From Serripes groenlandicus (Eukaryota > Mollusca > Bivalvia > Cardiida > Cardiidae): a stretch of 64,000 nt of DNA. Below the pieces are notes generated by a model, which was not told where the DNA came from, did not search any database, and saw nothing but the letters and a program-made list of their open reading frames with translations. Positions 32,636-42,973 of the stretch are shown piece after piece. The stretch spans positions 64,216,423 to 64,280,422 of the forward strand of contig JASEVX010000003.1 in assembly GCA_031761405.1 (NCBI GenBank). Direction: 5' to 3'. The translations under genes were made by a program, and so were the position numbers. Position 1 is the first letter of the stretch, and the number at the start of each line of letters is the position of its first letter.

Positions 32636-32861
32636 CCCTTTCCCTCATATAAACGCTTTCGGACGCCTCTGCAGCAGACGGCTTTTTGAAAACATAGTGA
32701 CAAAAGAAGAAATTGCACAAAACGTGCAATTTCTCCTTTTGCCACAATGTTTTCCACTTTTTGTCATAGGTTATCCATTTAATTAAAGAGACTTACTATG
32801 TTTTGACAAAATACGTTCAAAGTCGTCTGCTGCAGAATTGTCGTAAGTGGGAAAGGATTAA
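32632..32861 (+). mobile_element. TTAA MITE A, complete
   Basis: Loop CACAAAACGTG; right end AGTGGGAAAGGATTAA. Confidence 0.94.
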
Positions 32862-33295
32862 CAGGAGAAAACAGAGTTCCAGAGTAAAGTGAATGACACC
32901 ACCTCAATTCAAAAGCCATAACACAATTATAATTAACCAAGGCATTTTTTCACCCTCTCACATTATTTTTTAGCTGCAAAAATAAACAGCCAACAAACAC
33001 CCTTCACTCTTGTCCAATATTCATTGATGAAATAACAATTTACAAAACTTGACGAGTGCCGATTTTATTCACTCTTCACTACCACTTCAAACGATTTCAA
33101 TACGAGGTCGTTCATTTTCAAGTCTTTGTGCTTTTACCTTGGATATGTGAGACTATCCAAGCGGAAGAACGAATTTGACAGCTAAAAAACAACGCTGAAT
33201 ACAATTACGCTGAAGTTAATATCCCAAGATAATATCAGTGAAACATAGAGGGCAATCTAAATTACAAGTAATACAAATAATGGGTCTCTAAGATC
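32862..33295. other. Repeat-free stretch around a weak exon
   Basis: Holds the 33138-33181 candidate; otherwise nothing is recognised. Confidence 0.4.
33138..33181 (-). CDS. Weak exon candidate (44 bp)
   Basis: Minus strand: strong acceptor gttgttttttag, open stretch LSNSFFRLDSLTYPR, donor gtaaaa. It starts in phase 0 but ends in phase 2, and joining it to the 30.1-kb exon would make a stop. It is either an alternative exon or chance. Confidence 0.18.
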
Positions 33296-33420
33296 TAACA
33301 AAATCTGCAGCAGACGACTTTGATAACATTCAGTCAAAAGGAGTATATTTTCACAATGAGCATTCTGATGCCATGTTTTTAAAAATTGTGTTGCTGCAGG
33401 GGCAACAGAAAGCATTTTGG
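33296..33420 (-). mobile_element. TTAA MITE, both termini lost
   Basis: ACAAAATCTGCAGCAGACGA to GCAACAGAAAGCATTTTGG. Confidence 0.75.
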
Positions 33421-33449
33421 TGATAGATTTGATAACTTTGTTGTGGCTA

Positions 33450-34185
33450 CGGTTGGTTTTCAAACAATCAATTTGGCATGAGAAAATTATGTAAAGGGTC
33501 ACAACTAAGGAAGATTTAAGCCAAATAATCTTGAAATCAGACAAGCACTTTCAGAGGATTTCTTGATTGATTATATGTTGTTTTCCGCTGCTTTCAACAA
33601 TTGTTCAGTTATATCACAGCATTTCCTGGGTAAGTTACCAGTTCTACTGGTGCATTTATCCTGACACCAGCCAGTCAGTTGTAATGCTATCCCCGCAACC
33701 CTGAGCGCTAAGCAAGGCAGCCACTATATACTACCATTTTTCAAGTTATTGGTATGAACCTCCTACACTTGAGGTGGACACTCTACCACTACATCACCAA
33801 GTACTTTCAGGTGATAAAATGTAAAGCTTTGCCATTCACCTCTTTTCTGAAGCTACCTTTCAGCCATTTTTTCAAACCATCAATATTGATTTTTCTTCTT
33901 GTAGAGAGTCACCGAAGGAACAATTCTGCCACCAGTTTACAGAGAAGAAATATCCCCCACCCTATAGCTGATACTGCAGCAACCAAAGTTCTACATAGAA
34001 TTTAAATCTTAAAATAACTTTAAAAGAAAAACCACCAAAAGGGACATTCCTGTGAAGTAAGCTTGAAATTGGCTCCTTACAGTTAAGGAGATCTAGATTG
34101 AAGCTAAAGTTGACGACAGACAGGCAATGGAAAGGGCGAGACCAATAGATCACATTCAGCCCTTGGTTCAGGTGATCTAATAATC
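33450..34185 (+). mobile_element. Degenerate pearl-like element split by an S3 SINE
   Basis: Pieces such as GTAAAGGGTCACAACTAAGG, CAGACAAGCACTTTCAGAGG and ACCACCAAAAGGGACATTCC match the 57-58-kb family. The end GGTTCAGGTGATCTAATAA recalls GGTGAGCTAAA. Confidence 0.6.
33562..33800 (-). mobile_element. S3 SINE inserted in a degenerate pearl-like element
   Basis: TTGATTGATTATATGTTG tail side, core, CCTGGGTAAGTTACCAG and CCCTGAGCG body. It splits sequence related to the 57-58-kb element, whose pieces lie at 33450-33560 and 33830-34185. Duplication edges are not clear. Confidence 0.75.
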
Positions 34186-34227
34186 AATCAAAGCAGATGA
34201 CTTGCAATAACATTTCAGGTGAAGAGT

Positions 34228-34354
34228 TAACTTTCTCAAAATTATGCAGATGCATTTTGATGCACATGCAGCAGACAACTTGCAATCATAACTAAGCAAT
34301 ATATCCTTTAGCAACAATGTTAAATTTCTAGTCAGTATCATTCTATACTTTCAT
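34228..34354 (+). mobile_element. TTAA MITE head half, degenerate
   Basis: TTAACTTTCTCAAAATTATG and CATGCAGCAGACAAC, then a decayed hairpin. Confidence 0.65.
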
Positions 34355-34575
34355 TTATCCCTTTCCCACACAAAACAAATCTGCAGCAGAAAACATAGCA
34401 ACAGATGCCTGAAAAATCTCCATAAAATGTAGCTTAATTATTAAATAAAGTTGAAAACATGGTGACAAAATGAGAAATTGGTTGTTTTGAGCAATTTCTT
34501 CTTTTGTCTCCAAGTTTTCAAAAAGCCATCTGCTGCGGAGGCGTCAGAAAGCGTCTATATGAAGGAAAGGGTTAA
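34355..34575 (-). mobile_element. TTAA MITE B/A
   Basis: Left TTATCCCTTTCCCACACAAA; loop TTTGAG; right GAAGGAAAGGGTTAA. Confidence 0.9.
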
Positions 34576-34676
34576 GGGATTTTCTATATTCATACATTGA
34601 TGTTTATAAAACAGTCAACTGCATTAGATTTGTTACAAGTGGAAAAAGACAAGAGACCTCTTTTACCATAAAGGGT

Positions 34677-34892
34677 CTAAACGTGTTTCCTCAAAACCCA
34701 CATACATCCACTTTCTGACGCATCTGCAGCAGACGACATTTGAAAACATCATGACAACAGGAGATATTGCTCTCCTTCTGCAACAATGTTTTTAACTTTA
34801 TTTAATAACTATACATAAACAGAGATTAGTTCCACAGTAAGATCTTTTCAAAGTCCTATGCTGCAAATTTGATGTATGTGAGAAAGCGTTAA
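34677..34892 (+). mobile_element. TTAA MITE, left terminus decayed
   Basis: ACCCACATACATCCACTTTC start; shares TTAA 34889-34892 with the next copy. Confidence 0.82.
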
Positions 34893-35100
34893 CCCTTTCC
34901 CTCAAGTAGACGCTTTCTGACGCCTCTGCAGCAGACGACTTTTGAAAACTTTGTGACAAAAGAAGAAATTGCTCAGAACGAGCAATTTCTCCTTTTGACA
35001 CAATGTTTTCAACTCTATTCAATAAGTGTTATATTATATTATTGTTGAGACATTTTCAAAGTCCTTTGCTGCAAATTTGCTGTATGTGAGAAAGGGTAAA
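34889..35100 (+). mobile_element. TTAA MITE
   Basis: TTAACCCTTTCCCTCAAGTA start; loop CTCAGAACGAG; tail GCTGTATGTGAGAAAGGGTA. Confidence 0.9.
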
Positions 35101-35442
35101 AGAGTCCAAAAACTTGTTATTGCAGCTCATGTTCACAGTTGAGTAACCACACATTGAAGTTAAGCCGAGATTTTTTTCTCGATTTTCACTTCAGATTGGG
35201 CACTGACAGAAACAATTTTCAAAGGTTTACATTCAAGTATTTAACGAGTAGACGCCAGATAATTTGAGACGCAGCAATCATTAAACAGGTATATTTAACG
35301 AGTTAACAGCCTGTACCTGATTGCCCTCAAGGTACCCTATTCATAAATTAAATTGGAGGAGCACCAGTTTATTAAATCATATCATAGCTTTGAAGGTGAA
35401 ATATTCATTCAACCCTTTTTTTCTATCACCCCATAGAACAGT
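35101..35442. other. No recognisable feature
   Basis: No repeat match. Confidence 0.4.
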
Positions 35443-35675
35443 TTAAACCTTTCCCACATACAGCAAAATTTAATATGCAGCACACAACTTTGAAAATGTC
35501 TATGGAAAAACATGGAAACTCTATATTTGTAGGTATAATTACTGAAAAAAGTTGAAAACATTGGGGCTATTTAAACGGGAGAAATTGCTTGAGCAATTTC
35601 TCCTTACGTCGCGATGTTTTCAAAGTCGTCTGCTGGAGAGGCGTCAGATATTGTCTATGTGTGGGAAAGGGTTAA
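35443..35675 (-). mobile_element. Reference copy, TTAA MITE subfamily B
   Basis: TTAA at both ends and TTTCCCACATAC / GTGTGGGAAAGGG termini. It has the same hairpin and GCAGCACAC/GTCGTCTGCTG subterminal pair as subfamily A, but the tail side reads ACAGCAAAATTTAATATGCA (longer by a few bases) and the spacer differs. Confidence 0.92.
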
Positions 35676-35969
35676 AAACCATTTTCATATAAAATTCAAA
35701 AGCTTTTTGAGCCATTTGAAGCAAAAAACTTTTTAAATAGGTAGCAATTTCTCATTATTCCACATTGCTTGATTACTCTGACATTACTCTTTGCATAATA
35801 AATAATTGTCAAGTCATTCAGTTCTTTCTACCCAATTTTAATTAAGACATGTCCACAAAAGGGAATGTCTTTATTATGGTAATATGTTTGAGAACATAAA
35901 TGCCTGAGAAAATCAATCAAGACTAATCTATACTATGTAATGAGCATAACATAGTTACTTTGGGGCAAC

Positions 35970-37662
35970 TTTGCAGCAGACGACTTTTGAAAACATTCTA
36001 GAACAAGAGCTGTCGGAGGACAGCGCGCTCGACTATTCCACCACTTATTTAAGTTACTGAGATAATGGACTCTAATGTAGTTGCATGCAACACATTAACC
36101 ACAATTTCTTAGTGGGTGATAATTTGCATTATATGCTGGATAGTGTTATTTAACATGATTATTTTCATAGGTGTGATGGTTAGAAAGGGTTGTATAACCT
36201 TTCAATGGAATGCATCAAGTAGTTACTAAGATATTGACTCTTAATGTAGTTTAACGCAAACCTTTAACCATAATTTCTAAGTAAAAAAACGGCAACAATT
36301 TGCACCATATACAGGATAGAGTTATCTTAATTGGTTGTGTTTATAGTTGTGCAATTGGGAAAGGTTGTATAAAGTTTCAATGCAATTTTTCAAGTTGTAA
36401 CTGAGATTACACTCTAAATGTAGTTGCAAAACTTTAACCAGAATTTCTAAGTCCAAAAAGGTCCATAACTTGCATAAAATGCTGGATAGAGTAATCATAC
36501 TTGATTGTTTACATAGATGTGATGGTTGGTAAGGGCTGTATAAAGTTTCAATGCAATGCATCAAGTAGTTTACTAAGAGATGGTCTCTTTATGTAGTTGC
36601 ATGCAAAACTTTAACCAGAATTTCTAAGTCCAAAAAGGCCATAACTTGCATAAAATGCAGGATAGAGTTATCATACTTGATAATCTACACAAGTGTGATA
36701 GTTGGGTAGGGTTGTAGAAAGTTTCAATGCAATGCATCAAGTATTTACTGAGACATGGACTCTTAATTTAGTTGCACGCAAAACTTTAACCAGAATTTCT
36801 AAGAAAAAAAAGGACCATAACTTGCATAAAATGCAGAATAGAGTTATCATACTTGATAATATACACAGGTGTAATAGTTGGGTAGGGTTGTAGAAAGTTT
36901 CAATGCAATGCATCAAGTAAATACTGAGATATGGACTCTTAATTTAGTTGCACGCAAAACTTTAACCAGAATTTCTAAGTAAAAAAAGGGCTATAACTTG
37001 CATAAAATGCAGGATAGAGTTATCTAACTTGATAATCTACATAGGTGTGATAGTTGGGTAGGGTTGTATAAAGGTTCAATGCAATGCATCAAGTATATAC
37101 TGAGATATGGACTCTTAATTTAGTTGCACGCAAAACTTTAACCAGAATTTCTAAGTAAATAAAGGGCCATAACTTGCATAAAGTGCAGGATAGAGTTATC
37201 TTACTTGATAATCTACATAGGTGTGATAGTTGGGTAGAGTTGTAAAAAGTTTCAATGCAATGCATCAAGTAAATACTGAGATATGGACTCTTAATTTAGT
37301 TGCACGCAAAACTTTAACCAGAATTTCTAAGTAAAAAAAGGGCCATAACTTGCATAAAGTGCAGGATAGAGTTATTTTACTTGATAATCTACATAGGTGG
37401 GATAGTTGGGTAGGGTTGTAGACAGTTTCAATGCAATGCATCAAGTAAATACTGAGATATGGACTCTTACTTTAGTTGCACGCAAAACTTTAACCAGAAT
37501 TTCTAAGTAAAAAAGGGCCATAACTTGCATAAAATGCAGGACAGAGTTATCTAACTTGATAATCTACATTGGTGTGATAGTTTGGTAGGGTTGTAGAAAG
37601 TTTCAATGCAAAACATGTAGTATTTTAGAACTTGCATGCAAAACCTTAACCAAAGTGTGACG

Positions 37663-37693
<31 letters not shown>

Positions 37694-37875
37694 CAGGGTG
37701 AGTAGTATAGCTCTCATATTCTTCGAATAGTCGAGCTAAAAAGGAGAAAGAAATTGCATGCTCTTGATGAGAAATGGTTTCAACTTCACTAAATAAGTCT
37801 TCTTCATGCATTTATTTAGAGTTCCCATATTTCTGCCTACATGTTTTTTCAAAGACGTCTGCTGCAGATTTGTCA
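35970..37875 (+). mobile_element. TTAA MITE interrupted by the 36-kb pearl-like element
   Basis: Left part TTTGCAGCAGACGACTTTTG to ACATTCTAGAA (to 36003). Right part AAAAAGGAGAAAGAAATTGC to CTGCTGCAGATTTGTCATAC (37738-37875). The termini are decayed. Confidence 0.8.
36004..37737 (+). mobile_element. Pearl-like element with about nine 175-bp repeats, inserted in a MITE
   Basis: Begins CAAGAGCTGTCGGAGGACAG (hairpin), then GCGCTCGACTATT, and ends GAATAGTCGAGCT. CTCGACTATT and AATAGTCGAG are perfect subterminal inverted repeats. Units share TTTAACCAGAATTTCTAAGT near 36260, 36434, 36609, 36786, 36960, 37139, 37316 and 37490. A (GACGCC)n stretch (37665-37694) precedes the 3' end. The flanks are the two parts of one MITE. 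Confidence 0.82.
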
Positions 37876-37973
37876 TACAAAGATATGAAAGACTCAAATA
37901 AACAAACATCTTGAAGGGTACAGGGAAAATGGAGAACTTATATCATATCAGTAGTCTTGTAGAAACTACAGAA

Positions 37974-38303
37974 TTAACCCTTTCCCACATACAAAAAATC
38001 TGCAGCAGATGACTTTAAAAACATTTAAGTAAAACCTGTGCAACTTCAATATATGAAAGGACAACATTTTGAGCAATTTCTTCTTTTACCTCAAATTGTT
38101 TTCAATATACAAGAGGTCCAGATAAGGAGGGGTTTACAGCTCTTTTTCTCACAATATCTCTCTTATTATCCAACCAAACCTACAACATAGGGTTAGCGGA
38201 TAAAATAAGGATTTTAAAACAAGCAAAACGCTCCTTATCTAGAGCCCTGATAGATGTCTGCTGTAGAGGCATCAGAAGGTGTCTATATTTGGGAAAGCGT
38301 TAA
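37974..38303 (-). mobile_element. TTAA MITE B interrupted by a 144-bp element
   Basis: TTAA at both ends; the tail and one hairpin arm lie left of 38110, the head right of 38253. Confidence 0.85.
38110..38253 (+). mobile_element. Short CAAGAGG element with 10-bp inverted repeats, inside a MITE
   Basis: Starts CAAGAGGTCCAGATAAGGAG and ends CTCCTTATCTAGAGCCC. AGATAAGGAG and CTCCTTATCT are perfect inverted repeats. The body TTATCCAACCAAACCTACAA recurs at 39.5 kb. MITE sequence resumes on the right. Confidence 0.7.
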
Positions 38304-38690
38304 CATAATTGTGGTTACTTATGGGGGCGACAAGCATCATTAAGTACCAAAATTACAGGGAATTTGTCAGTTCTTAAGACTTATTGTTAAATAGCTCTAT
38401 CATGAGTAAAGAGTCTCAGGAAGAAAAAATATAGAATTCATTAATCATGGAAATATTTTGTTTGACAAATTATGATGTCAGAATTGGAGATTTATGGTAT
38501 GGGTTCTTTTAAAAAGGGACTTATCAATTATGGTAGTAATTTATGACTAGCATGTTTTGTATAATTTTAGACGTCTTGCCCCATAAACATTCTGAAAGAA
38601 AGAGGAATGGCTTTAAAAGATGAATAGATCTACTTTGATTTGATCAATTAAATGATATTAAGTAAAACTTTCGATTCTTGGCTTTAAAAT
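38304..38690. other. No recognisable feature
   Basis: No repeat match. Confidence 0.4.
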
Positions 38691-38892
38691 TGGTGATTTT
38701 ATGCCGTTTTCAACACAATTTCAGTTATATCAAAACATTTCCTACACAAATAACCAGTACTATCGGAAGTATTTCTCCTGAATGCTGTATTTCAGTCGTA
38801 ATGCTATCCCTGCAACCCTGAGCGCCAAGGAAAGAAGCCAGTGTACGTAATCGGGATTTGAGCTCAGATCTTCTGCTCCCACGGCAGCCACT
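38691..38892 (-). mobile_element. S3 SINE adjacent to a MITE
   Basis: ATGCCGTTTTCAACAC core, CCCTGAGCGCCAAGGAAAG body, and a head with a box B-like GAGCTCAAATCCCG on the minus strand. The MITE TTAA follows at once at 38893. Confidence 0.78.
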
Positions 38893-39122
38893 TTAACCCT
38901 TTCCCTAATACGACAATTCTGCAGCAGACGACTTTGAACATATTTTGTCAAAACATAGAAAATCTCCATAATTAAATGGATAACCTATGACAAAAAGTGG
39001 AAAACATTGTGGCAAAAGGAGAAATTGCACGTTTTGTGCAATTTCTTCTTTTGTCAATATGTTTTCAAAAAGCCGTCTGCTGTAGAGGCGTCCGAAAGCG
39101 TCTATATGAGGGAAAGGGTTAA
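38893..39122 (-). mobile_element. TTAA MITE A, complete
   Basis: TTAA at both ends; loop CACGTTTTGTG. Confidence 0.95.
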
Positions 39123-39204
39123 CCGGTTCATAACCGTGTACATTGGAGTTTTGACAATTACTTTAATAAAAAATATTCCAGTTAGAACTTAGATCACAAT
39201 GACA

Positions 39205-39268
39205 GGCCAAGCCGGGATTCAAACCCAGTCCCCTCGATAAAAAGTTCTACCAGCTGAGCTATCGCCTC
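39205..39268 (-). repeat. tRNA-like sequence, probably an isolated SINE head
   Basis: On the minus strand it has GCGATAGCTCAGCTGGTAGA (box A-like) and CTGGGTTTGAATCCCGG (a good T-arm). The anticodon stem and acceptor stem do not pair well, so I do not call a functional tRNA. Confidence 0.6.
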
Positions 39269-39401
39269 TTCGTTTACAAAAGTGTGTTTGAAAGAGCAGT
39301 AATTCTGTACCTGAAAAGCAATAATGTTCATAGAAGGGCTTTACACTACCGACTATAATAGATACACGTACACAGACACCAAGACAGACACTTAGACTTA
39401 C

Positions 39402-39428
39402 CCGTTCATCTCCACTTTCACTGTCACA
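39402..39428 (-). CDS. Putative 27-bp micro-exon (9 codons), same minus-strand gene
   Basis: Minus strand: acceptor ggtttatttcag, open stretch CDSESGDER, and the perfect donor gtaagt. Phase 0 on both sides. The acidic, serine-containing peptide matches the composition of the 54.5-kb exon. It sits in non-repeat sequence just beyond a degenerate tRNA-like SINE head. Confidence 0.45.
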
Positions 39429-39476
39429 CTGAAATAAACCAACCAAATTACCTCATTAACATCTATCCTTAAGGTC

Positions 39477-39552
39477 AGAGGTCATGATTAGGAGGGGTGT
39501 ACAGCTTCTTTCCCCCACAGTATCCAACCAAACCCTATGTTGTGGGTACTCA
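39477..39552 (+). mobile_element. Fragment related to the 38.1-kb short element
   Basis: AGAGGTCATGATTAGGAGGG and AGTATCCAACCAAACCC match the 38.1-kb copy. The right inverted repeat is missing, and a MITE head remnant follows. Confidence 0.6.
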
Positions 39553-39620
39553 GAAGAATTTTCAAAAGTCATCTTCTGCAAAAGCCTCAAAACGCGTCTT
39601 AAAAGGAGGGTAAGGGTTGA
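39553..39620 (-). mobile_element. TTAA MITE head scrap
   Basis: AAAAGTCATCTTCTGCAAAA to GGGTAAGGGTTGA. Confidence 0.65.
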
Positions 39621-40216
39621 ATTAAATCCAAGTAACCTTATGTCAATGAAATAAGTTATCGCCCTTATTAGTCAATTTAACACCCAAAATAAGTTATCTC
39701 CTTTATTATTCAATTAAACCTTTAAGCGAGTCAATTATTTTTCAGTTGATTACCCAAAAGATAGGGTTAGTAGGGCATATAGTGAATAATCTAAACAATG
39801 GGTCAAAACAGGTAATATTATATGAAACCAGTACTTCAATTCATATTGTAGATTTTAAAGTGCTGTTTTCTGGGTAACATATTTCTTATTATCAAATAGA
39901 CTGATAACACAGGCAATAGTTATAGATGGACCAAAAGTGTTTAGTAAACACTATAATCCCAACAATAATTATGCTGGTCCATAAAAATGTAAGTCTCACA
40001 AAACCAATCAAACTTAATTCTCAAAAAGGGGCATAACTCTATTAAATAAGTTTTAAAATATAAGAGTCAGGGATTGCTAATACCATAAGCCCAAACATTA
40101 ATTTCCATAGAAATGATGGTATGTTTCAAAGAAGCGTGAGAATTGAGAATGTTGGTTTAGTCATTTCTATACACTTTTCAATCAATTTGCGCCTTGTCTT
40201 AGATCTGGCTTTAGGC
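39621..40216. other. Unassigned; short duplicated AAATAAGTTATC motif
   Basis: AAATAAGTTATCGCC and AAATAAGTTATCTCC about 45 bases apart suggest a two-unit repeat near 39645-39720. Nothing else is seen. Confidence 0.4.
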
Positions 40217-40356
40217 TAAACCCTTTCCCACATACAACAAATCTGCAGCAGACGACTTTGAAAAGATGTTGGTAAAACCCAAGAAATCTCTATAAAATGA
40301 AGGTATTATTACTGCAAAAAGTTGAAAACATTGTGGCAAAGGTGGAAAAGGGTTAA
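40217..40356 (-). mobile_element. TTAA MITE B, head half deleted
   Basis: Jumps from ACATTGTGGCAAA to GGTGGAAAAGGGTTAA, so the hairpin and head are lost while the right terminus is kept. Confidence 0.92.
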
Positions 40357-40379
40357 TTAATAAGCTAAGTCTTCATCTC

Positions 40380-40586
40380 ATTGCTCATGATGCAGAAGAC
40401 ACTTTTTGAAAACAGTGCGACAAAAGGAAAATTCTCTCATCATGAGCAATATCTCTTCTAGCCATGATAATGTTTTCAACTCTATTAAACAATTAAATAT
40501 TTATTTATAGGAATTTTCCATATGTTTGTCTGAATGTTAGCAAAGTTTGACGTCAGCTGCAGGTTTTCTATATGTGGGAAAGTTAA
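40380..40586 (+). mobile_element. TTAA MITE, left terminus decayed
   Basis: GATGCAGAAGACACTTTTTG start; tail CGTCAGCTGCAGGTTTTCTA; right end GTGGGAAAGTTAA. Confidence 0.8.
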
Positions 40587-40739
40587 ACTTAAAAGAGGCA
40601 AAGGGAAAGAAATAAATTTCAAATAGGGAGCAAAAATGTCGGAAGTAATGCCATCATGGAATGTCCCACCACCAACAAGGTTGGTTGCATTATGGGTAAT
40701 TCTGTACTATTTTAACAATGTTTACAGATCTGTATATAA

Positions 40740-40962
40740 ATTCCCCTTTCCCTCATACAACATTTTTGCAGCAGATGACTGAACATATTTTGTCAAAAAA
40801 TAGAAAAACTCTATAATTGAATGGATAACCTATGACTAAAATTGGAAAACATTGTGGCAAAAGGAGAAATTGCTCGTTCTGAGCAATTTCTTCTTTTGTC
40901 ACTATGTTTTCAAAAAAAGCTGCAGAGGCGTCAGAAAGCGTCTATATGAGGGAAAGGGTTAA
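40740..40962 (-). mobile_element. TTAA MITE A
   Basis: Left CCCCTTTCCCTCATACAAC; loop CTCGTTCTGAG; the GTCTGC of the head is deleted; right end perfect. Confidence 0.93.
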
Positions 40963-41347
40963 GTAAGTGACAACCATTGGCAATAAGAACCTTCTTCACA
41001 GCAAAAAAAATGTCTGCTGGAGCCAATATACAAACAGCAAGGGAGAAAGTCTCATAATAAAATGTCGAGCTCAGCTCACTGGAAAGTGATCCATGTCATC
41101 TATGCATTCCCGGGAATTGTTTCGCAGGGTATTATGGGTCCGATCGATACATCTCTTTTCTAACTGCTTATTCTCGCATAAACATCATGGGAGTCTGACA
41201 TTTACTTTCCGGGGCTCCCGACACCAAATCCTTTAATCTTTATTGAACATTATTTTCACGGTTCTTTTCACAAACATATTACTAAAGCTTCCAGCCATAG
41301 TGCAAAACTCCAGTAAATGGAAATGGAAGTTAATTGCATTTATTGCA
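40963..41347. other. Repeat-free, GC-richer island
   Basis: CATTCCCGGGAATTG and GGTCCGATCGATAC stand out against the AT-rich surroundings. It holds the 33-codon frame at 41062-41163. Confidence 0.4.
41062..41163 (+). CDS. Possible 33-residue small ORF in a GC-richer island
   Basis: The frame starts MSSSAHWKVIHVIYAF, continues PGIVSQGIMGPID and stops at TAA. It lies in a repeat-free island whose composition differs from the surrounding MITEs. There is no other evidence for translation. Confidence 0.12.
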   Translation: MSSSAHWKVIHVIYAFPGIVSQGIMGPIDTSLF

Positions 41348-41576
41348 TTATCCCTTTCCCACCTGCAGACGCATTTTGACGCAAAAGCAGCAGACGACTT
41401 TTGAAAACCTTGTGGCCAAAGGTGAAATTGCTTATGATGAGCAATTTTACCTTTGGCCACAATGTTTTCAACTTTATTTTACGATAATGCTATCTTTTAT
41501 GGAGATTTTTCAGGTTTTCGTTACTATGTTTTCAAAGTCGTCTGCTGCAGATTTGTTGTATGTGGGAAAGGGTAAA
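41348..41576 (+). mobile_element. TTAA MITE B
   Basis: Flanks TTAT and TAAA. The hairpin is unusually good (GTGGCCAAAGGTGAAATTGC / GCAATTTTACCTTTGGCCAC). Confidence 0.93.
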
Positions 41577-41606
41577 TGCAATAACGTGTTCTTAGGCTTC
41601 ATCCTG

Positions 41607-41665
41607 TTAACCTTTCCCCCATACAGCAAATCTGCAGCAGACGACTTCGAAAATGTCTCATAAAA
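41607..41665 (-). mobile_element. TTAA MITE tail fragment
   Basis: TTAACCTTTCCCCCATACAG to GAAAATGTCTC. Confidence 0.8.
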
Positions 41666-41878
41666 TTTCCCTCATAAAGTCGCTTTTTGATGCCTCTGCA
41701 GCAGACGGCTTTTTGAAAACATAGTGACAAAAGAAGAAATTGCTCAAAACGAGCAATTTCTCCTTTTGCCACAATGTTTTCCACTTTTAGTCATAGGTTA
41801 TCCATTCAATTAATGGATAACTATGTTTTGACAAACAAATGTTCAGTCGTCTGCTGCAGATATGAGGGAAAGGGTTAA
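41666..41878 (+). mobile_element. TTAA MITE A
   Basis: Left terminus shortened (AAATTTCCCTCATAAAG); loop CTCAAAACGAG; tail GTCTGCTGCAGATATGAGGG shortened. Confidence 0.92.
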
Positions 41879-41999
41879 GCCATTTAACTGGAATGATTCT
41901 AAATACATGCAGATATTTGCATAATGACCCCAAAATACAAAACCATCACCTTTATTAAGCCCAGGAGGATTTTGACATTCACCTCTGTGCACTAGATGA

Positions 42000-42085
42000 A
42001 TCTACATCCAACATTTGATGCCAAATGATAAAGGACTTTTGCAACCAGCAATTTCTCCCTTTCTCACCATGTTTTCAACAGTTTA
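42000..42085 (+). mobile_element. TTAA MITE relic
   Basis: AGCAATTTCTCCCTTTCTCA and CCATGTTTTCAACAG remain of a hairpin arm. Confidence 0.5.
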
Positions 42086-42167
42086 ATCTCTTTATCAAAG
42101 TTACACTTCCATATTTCCAGATGTATCAAGTATATCCATGGATATTTTCCAGGTTGAGAAACAACTC

Positions 42168-42381
42168 TTAACCCTTTCCCACATACAGCAAATCTGCAGC
42201 AGACAAATTTAAAAACATCGAGGCAAAAAGATGGGAAATCTCTATAAAACGGAAGTATAATTATTAAAATAGTTGAAAACATGGTGGTCATCATGAGCAA
42301 TTTCTCCATTTGTCGCTATGTTTTTCAAAAGTCGTCTGCAGCAGAGGCATCAGAAATCATCTGGATGAGAGAAAGGGTTAA
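42168..42381 (-). mobile_element. TTAA MITE B, proximal hairpin arm lost
   Basis: TTAA at both ends; GAAAACATGGTGGTCATCATG lacks the GAAATTGC arm. Shares 42378-42381 with the next copy. Confidence 0.92.
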
Positions 42382-42599
42382 CCCTTTTGCACATTTGAAC
42401 GCTTTAAGAAGCCACTGCAGCAGACGAATTTTGAATACAATGTGGTGAAAGAAATTGCTCATCATAAGCAATTTCTCCTTTTGTCTCTAAGTTGTCAACT
42501 GTATTCGATTATTCACTCTCATTTATTGAAATATTGTGTCAATTTGCCGTCCTGTTTTAAAAGTCGCCCGCAGCAGATTTGTAAGTGGGAAAGGGTTAA
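42378..42599 (+). mobile_element. TTAA MITE B
   Basis: TTAACCCTTTTGCACATTTG start; tail GTCGCCCGCAGCAGATTTG; right end perfect. Confidence 0.92.
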
Positions 42600-42681
42600 A
42601 AATATCCAATCAGGTAGAAACAGTTGATAGTGACTCGTGTCATTCTCTTTCATCTATGCAACATTTCATTCTCAATGGAGA

Positions 42682-42911
42682 ATAACCCTTTCCCTCATAC
42701 AACAATTCTGCAGCAGACGACTTTGAACGTATTTTGTCAAAAAATAGAAAATCTCCATAATTGAATGGATAGCCTATGACAAAAAGTGGAAAACATTGTG
42801 GCTAAAGGAGAAATTGCACTTTTTGTGCAATTTCTTCTTTTGTCACTATGTTTTCAAAAAGCTGTCTGCTGCAGAGGCGTCAGAAAGCATCTATATAAGG
42901 GAAAGGGATAA
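42682..42911 (-). mobile_element. MITE A, complete, flanked by ATAA on both sides
   Basis: ATAA at 42682-42685 and 42908-42911; loop CACTTTTTGTG. Second copy with a matched non-TTAA flank. Confidence 0.94.
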
Positions 42912-42973
42912 TTGATCCCTGTAATAGGAGAACTATTCTTGATAAAGATATGAAATATTCTCAGACAAAAAAC

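Noticed and set aside
32472..32786. 104-residue plus-strand protein
   Set aside because: The frame is a translation of two adjacent MITEs; the same peptide pieces (KEEIAQNVQFLLLPQCF) recur at many MITE copies.
36004..37737. CRISPR-like regular array
   Set aside because: The 175-bp units are repeated over their whole length with no unique spacers, in animal DNA; it is the array of a mobile element.
39205..39268. Functional tRNA on the minus strand
   Set aside because: The T-arm is good, but the anticodon and acceptor stems do not pair; best seen as an isolated SINE head.
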